DNA of 64,000 nt from Vreelandella songnenensis (GTDB lineage Bacteria > Pseudomonadota > Gammaproteobacteria > Pseudomonadales > Halomonadaceae), in the NCBI RefSeq assembly GCF_003002925.1, contig NZ_PVTK01000001.1, forward strand, positions 744,001-808,000, given 5' to 3'. Shown piece after piece: positions 61,402 through 64,000 of this stretch (position 1 is its first letter; each line of letters starts with the position of its first letter). A program made the translations under genes and the position numbers. Below the pieces are notes generated by a model, which did no database searches, was not told where the DNA came from, and saw only the letters and a program-made list of their open reading frames with translations.

Positions 61402-63619
61402 TGTCACGACCACCCGGCCCGTGCTGGATGACACCCTGTGGCTAAGTGAAGACGACGCCGACGCCCTGGTGGAAGGCACCCATCGTGACCCCTTCTCGGT
61501 ATTGGGTATGCATAGCGATGAACAGGGCGATTACCTACGGGTCTTTCTGCCCGGTGCCGTTGGCGTGGACGTACTTGACCGTGACGGCGGCAGCTTGCGC
61601 TGCTGCCTGACGGGCATTCAGATTCCCGGCCTGTTCGCCGCGCGTCTGCCTCACGCCGCGCCTTACCAGCTGCATATCCGCTGGCCCCAAGGCGAGCAGA
61701 TCACAGAAGACCCCTACAGCTTTGGCCTGCTGCTGGGTGAAATGGATCTTTACCTGCTGGGCGAAGGCAATCACCGCAACCTGGGGCACTGCCTGGGCGC
61801 ACAGCCCATGACGGTAGAGGAGACGCAGGGCGTGCGTTTTGCGGTCTGGGCGCCTAACGCACGCCGAGTCTCGGTAGTCGGCAACTTCAACAGCTGGGAT
61901 GGCCGACGCCACCCAATGCGCCTGCGCCACCCAGCCGGCGTGTGGGAGCTGTTCATTCCACGCCTCGGCCCGGGCGAGGCGTATAAATACGAGATTCTGG
62001 AAGCTCAGGGCGCGCTTGGCCTGCGCGCCGACCCGGTGGCACTGGCCACCGAAGCCCCGCCCTCCACCGCCTCGGTGGTTGCCGACACCACGCCGTTTAC
62101 CTGGCATGACGACGAGTGGGTCGCCCAGCGGGAAAAGGCGCACGCGCCCTCTCGTCCGATGAGTATTTATGAGGTGCATGCGGCCTCCTGGCGCAAGCAC
62201 GGCGGCGACAACGGCGAACTTTACCGCTGGCGCGACCTTGCCGAGCACCTGATTCCCTATGTGCTCGAGCTGGGTTTCACCCATGTCGAACTGCTGCCCA
62301 TCATGGAGCACCCCTTCGGCGGCTCCTGGGGCTATCAGCCGCTTGGCCAGTTTGCTCCCAGCGCCCGCTTTGGCACACCCGCCGACTTCGCCTACTTCGT
62401 CGATGAGTGCCACCGCGCCGGGCTTGGCGTGATTCTTGACTGGGTGCCGGCGCATTTCCCCACCGACCCCCACGGCCTGGCACGCTTTGACGGCACCGCC
62501 CTGTATGAGTACGAACACCCTTTCGAGGGGTTTCATCAGGACTGGAACACCTACATCTACAACCTGGGCCGGCGTGAAGTGCACGGCTTCATGCTGGCCT
62601 CGGCGCTGCACTGGCTGAAGCACTTCCATATCGATGCGCTGCGCGTGGATGCGGTGGCCTCCATGCTCTACCGCAACTACTCGCGCAACGAAGGCGAGTG
62701 GATCCCCAATCGCCACGGCGGCCAGGAGAATCTCGAGACCATCGAGTTTCTGCGCCATCTCAACGATGTGATAAGCGAAGAGGCGCCCGGCACCATCGTG
62801 ATCGCCGAGGAGTCCACCGCCTGGCCGGGGGTGACTCAGCCTACCAAAGAAGGCGGGCTGGGGTTTGCCTACAAGTGGAACATGGGCTGGATGCACGACA
62901 CCCTGACCTATATTGCCAAGGACCCGATCTATCGCTCCCACGCCCATCATGAGATGACCTTTCCCATGGTGTACGCGTTCTCGGAGCACTACGTGCTTCC
63001 GATTTCTCACGACGAGGTGGTACACGGCAAGGGCTCGCTGATCGGCAAGATGCCCGGCGACGAGTGGCAGCAGTTCGCCAATCTGCGCGCCTATCTGGTG
63101 CTCATGTGGTCACAGCCGGGCAAGAAGCTTCTGTTCATGGGCTGCGAGTTCGGCCAGTGGCGCGAGTGGAGCCATGACCGGGAGCTGGACTGGTCGCTGC
63201 TTGCCGAGCCGCGTCACGCCGGCATTCACCGGCTGCTGGGGGATCTCAACCGCTGCTACAAGGAGCTGCCCGCGCTGCACGAATGCGACAGCGAGCCCCA
63301 GGGCTTTACCTGGGTAGTCGGCAATGACGAAGCCAACAGCGTATTTGCCTGGCTGCGCTGGAGCGCTTCCGGCGAGCCGCTGCTGGTGGTCGCCAACCTG
63401 ACGCCCATCCCCCGCGAGGGTTACCGCCTGGGTGTGCCCCATGTCGGTAGCTGGGAAGAGCGCTTCAACAGCGACGCCGAGTGCTACGGCGGCTCCAATA
63501 TGGGCAATCTGGGGCGCTTAACGGCAAAGGATGCTCCGCTGCATGGCCAAAGCGCCAGCCTTGAACTGACGCTGCCGCCGCTGGCGGTGCTGCTGTTGCG
63601 CCCGGTAAAGGCGCCTTAA
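61394..63619 (+). CDS. glgB: 1,4-alpha-glucan branching enzyme GlgB
   Basis: GlgB introduces alpha-1,6 branches into linear glucan. The 741-residue protein has two N-terminal carbohydrate-binding domains ([14 protein letters not shown] at about 32-45 and [22 protein letters not shown] at about 150) and a GH13_9 barrel with [33 protein letters not shown], nucleophile D419 in [12 protein letters not shown], acid E472 in VIAEEST and [15 protein letters not shown]. It overlaps treS by 8 bases and is the last gene of the operon, with a strong terminator after it. It branches glucan from both GlgA and GlgE. Confidence 0.97.
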   Translation: MNDVTTTRPVLDDTLWLSEDDADALVEGTHRDPFSVLGMHSDEQGDYLRVFLPGAVGVDVLDRDGGSLRCCLTGIQIPGLFAARLPHAAPYQLHIRWPQGEQITEDPYSFGLLLGEMDLYLLGEGNHRNLGHCLGAQPMTVEETQGVRFAVWAPNARRVSVVGNFNSWDGRRHPMRLRHPAGVWELFIPRLGPGEAYKYEILEAQGALGLRADPVALATEAPPSTASVVADTTPFTWHDDEWVAQREKAHAPSRPMSIYEVHAASWRKHGGDNGELYRWRDLAEHLIPYVLELGFTHVELLPIMEHPFGGSWGYQPLGQFAPSARFGTPADFAYFVDECHRAGLGVILDWVPAHFPTDPHGLARFDGTALYEYEHPFEGFHQDWNTYIYNLGRREVHGFMLASALHWLKHFHIDALRVDAVASMLYRNYSRNEGEWIPNRHGGQENLETIEFLRHLNDVISEEAPGTIVIAEESTAWPGVTQPTKEGGLGFAYKWNMGWMHDTLTYIAKDPIYRSHAHHEMTFPMVYAFSEHYVLPISHDEVVHGKGSLIGKMPGDEWQQFANLRAYLVLMWSQPGKKLLFMGCEFGQWREWSHDRELDWSLLAEPRHAGIHRLLGDLNRCYKELPALHECDSEPQGFTWVVGNDEANSVFAWLRWSASGEPLLVVANLTPIPREGYRLGVPHVGSWEERFNSDAECYGGSNMGNLGRLTAKDAPLHGQSASLELTLPPLAVLLLRPVKAP

Positions 63620-63648
63620 CCGGCACACATGGAACCAAGACGGTAGTC

Positions 63649-63684
63649 AAAAGCTTCAGGCGCTTCAGCGCCTGAAGCTTTTTT
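63649..63684 (+). terminator. Terminator of the glycogen/trehalose operon
   Basis: A perfect 15-base-pair stem (arms 63649-63663 and 63668-63682, core GCTTCAGGCGC, loop TTCA) continues into a T-run and lies 30 bases after the glgB stop. Confidence 0.94.
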
Positions 63685-63810
63685 ATTCCCCTACGGCCAA
63701 ACAAGGTGAGCTTCAATCGTCAGATTGCCAGGACGCGCCGCTGCTGTGGTGCTCAAGCAAATTAGGTAGGATGCCCGTACGTTACTATCCACTCAGGACA
63801 TTCGCTCTTC

Positions 63811-64000
63811 ATGCTCAATGGAATCTGGTTAAGCTTTTTCATCGCCGCGTTTGTCGGCGCGCTCTGGCAGTGGCTGGTGGGCGGGGATGGCGAGGTGTTT
63901 GCGCGCCTGGTGCAGTCGCTTTTCGATATGGCCAAGGTGAGCGTGGATATCATCCTGGTGCTGCTGGGCGCCATGACGCTGTGGCTGGGTTTTTTATCCA
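63811..64000 (+). CDS. SpmA-like nucleoside-recognition-domain membrane protein, N-terminal part
   Basis: The frame is open to the right edge, giving the first 63 residues. They begin MLNGIWLSFFIAAFVGALWQ and contain FARLVQSLFDMAKVSVDIIL and GAMTLWLGFLS, which resembles the start of spore-maturation-protein-A-like (YjiH/SpmA) membrane proteins carrying the nucleoside recognition (Gate) domain, common in non-sporulating gammaproteobacteria. The ribosome site (AGGA, 12 bases upstream) is weak. The gene follows the terminator of the glycogen operon and is separately transcribed. Its role is unknown. Confidence 0.72.
   Translation, partial: MLNGIWLSFFIAAFVGALWQWLVGGDGEVFARLVQSLFDMAKVSVDIILVLLGAMTLWLGFLS

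Noticed and set aside
61535-63025. 496-codon open frame antisense to glgB
   Set aside because: Shadow of the branching enzyme gene; no ribosome site or recognisable protein features. The same applies to 58468-59772 opposite treS.
44613-63619. Horizontal acquisition of the glycogen/trehalose operon as a genomic island
   Set aside because: Apart from the AT-rich leader and the start of glgA, base composition and codon use look like the rest of the window, and no integrase, tRNA or attachment repeats flank it.

Overview
The window looks like a chromosomal segment of a moderately halophilic gammaproteobacterium, most likely Halomonas or a close relative (Halomonadaceae). The reasons are the ectoine-degradation operon doeA-doeB-doeX, the gene order ftsB-ispD-ispF-truD-surE-pcm, a rather GC-rich composition, and gammaproteobacterial-style regulators. 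I see no rRNA, tRNA, CRISPR array, prophage or intact insertion sequence. Almost all of the DNA is accounted for by about 52 genes.

Layout. 1-5.1 kb: minus-strand housekeeping operon (ftsB, ispD, ispF, truD, surE, pcm cut by the window edge) preceded by a FemAB-like acyltransferase gene. 5.3-10.6 kb: a tightly overlapping signalling operon of hybrid histidine kinase, REC/GGDEF-like/EAL protein and the sugar-catabolism regulator HexR. 10.6-13.5 kb: RidA, an Lrp-type regulator and leuA. 13.6-19.3 kb: two tandem fluoride channels, an ACR3-like transporter, a universal stress protein with a SulP anion transporter, and NAD-type isocitrate dehydrogenase. 19.7-25.4 kb: BdlA-like receptor, 1-Cys peroxiredoxin, CNNM transporter, a DUF1826 gene behind a Zur-like site, luxS, a monooxygenase-fold protein and a haloacid dehalogenase. 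25.6-30.3 kb: semialdehyde dehydrogenase and class III aminotransferase genes separated by a structured repeat element, then a membrane diguanylate cyclase. 30.6-37.3 kb: a six-gene cluster of mostly unknown function built around a Vps4-like AAA+ ATPase. 37.3-40.0 kb: doeXBA. 40.2-44.1 kb: topoisomerase IB, a GhrA-like reductase, a DUF3108 protein and a LysO-like exporter. 44.6-63.6 kb: one long glycogen/trehalose operon (glgA, treZ, malQ, treY, DUF2934 gene, glgX, glgE, treS-mak fusion, glgB). 63.8 kb to the end: start of an SpmA-like membrane protein gene.

How the genes work together. The 19-kb glycogen/trehalose operon contains the enzymes to turn linear glucan into trehalose (TreY, TreZ), trehalose into maltose and maltose 1-phosphate (the two halves of the TreS-Mak fusion), and maltose 1-phosphate back into branched glucan (GlgE, GlgB). 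GlgA, GlgX and MalQ handle synthesis from ADP-glucose, debranching and disproportionation. This forms a possible storage-carbon/osmolyte cycle. DoeA and DoeB open and deacetylate ectoine, a second compatible solute.

The best candidate for an undescribed system is the 30.6-37.3 kb cluster: a coiled-coil protein with an amphipathic segment, two soluble proteins of unknown function, a Vps4/katanin-like AAA+ ATPase, and two small membrane proteins (one DUF1523). By analogy only, this combination suggests an ATPase-driven system acting on a membrane-associated coiled-coil polymer. Nothing in the sequence proves that.
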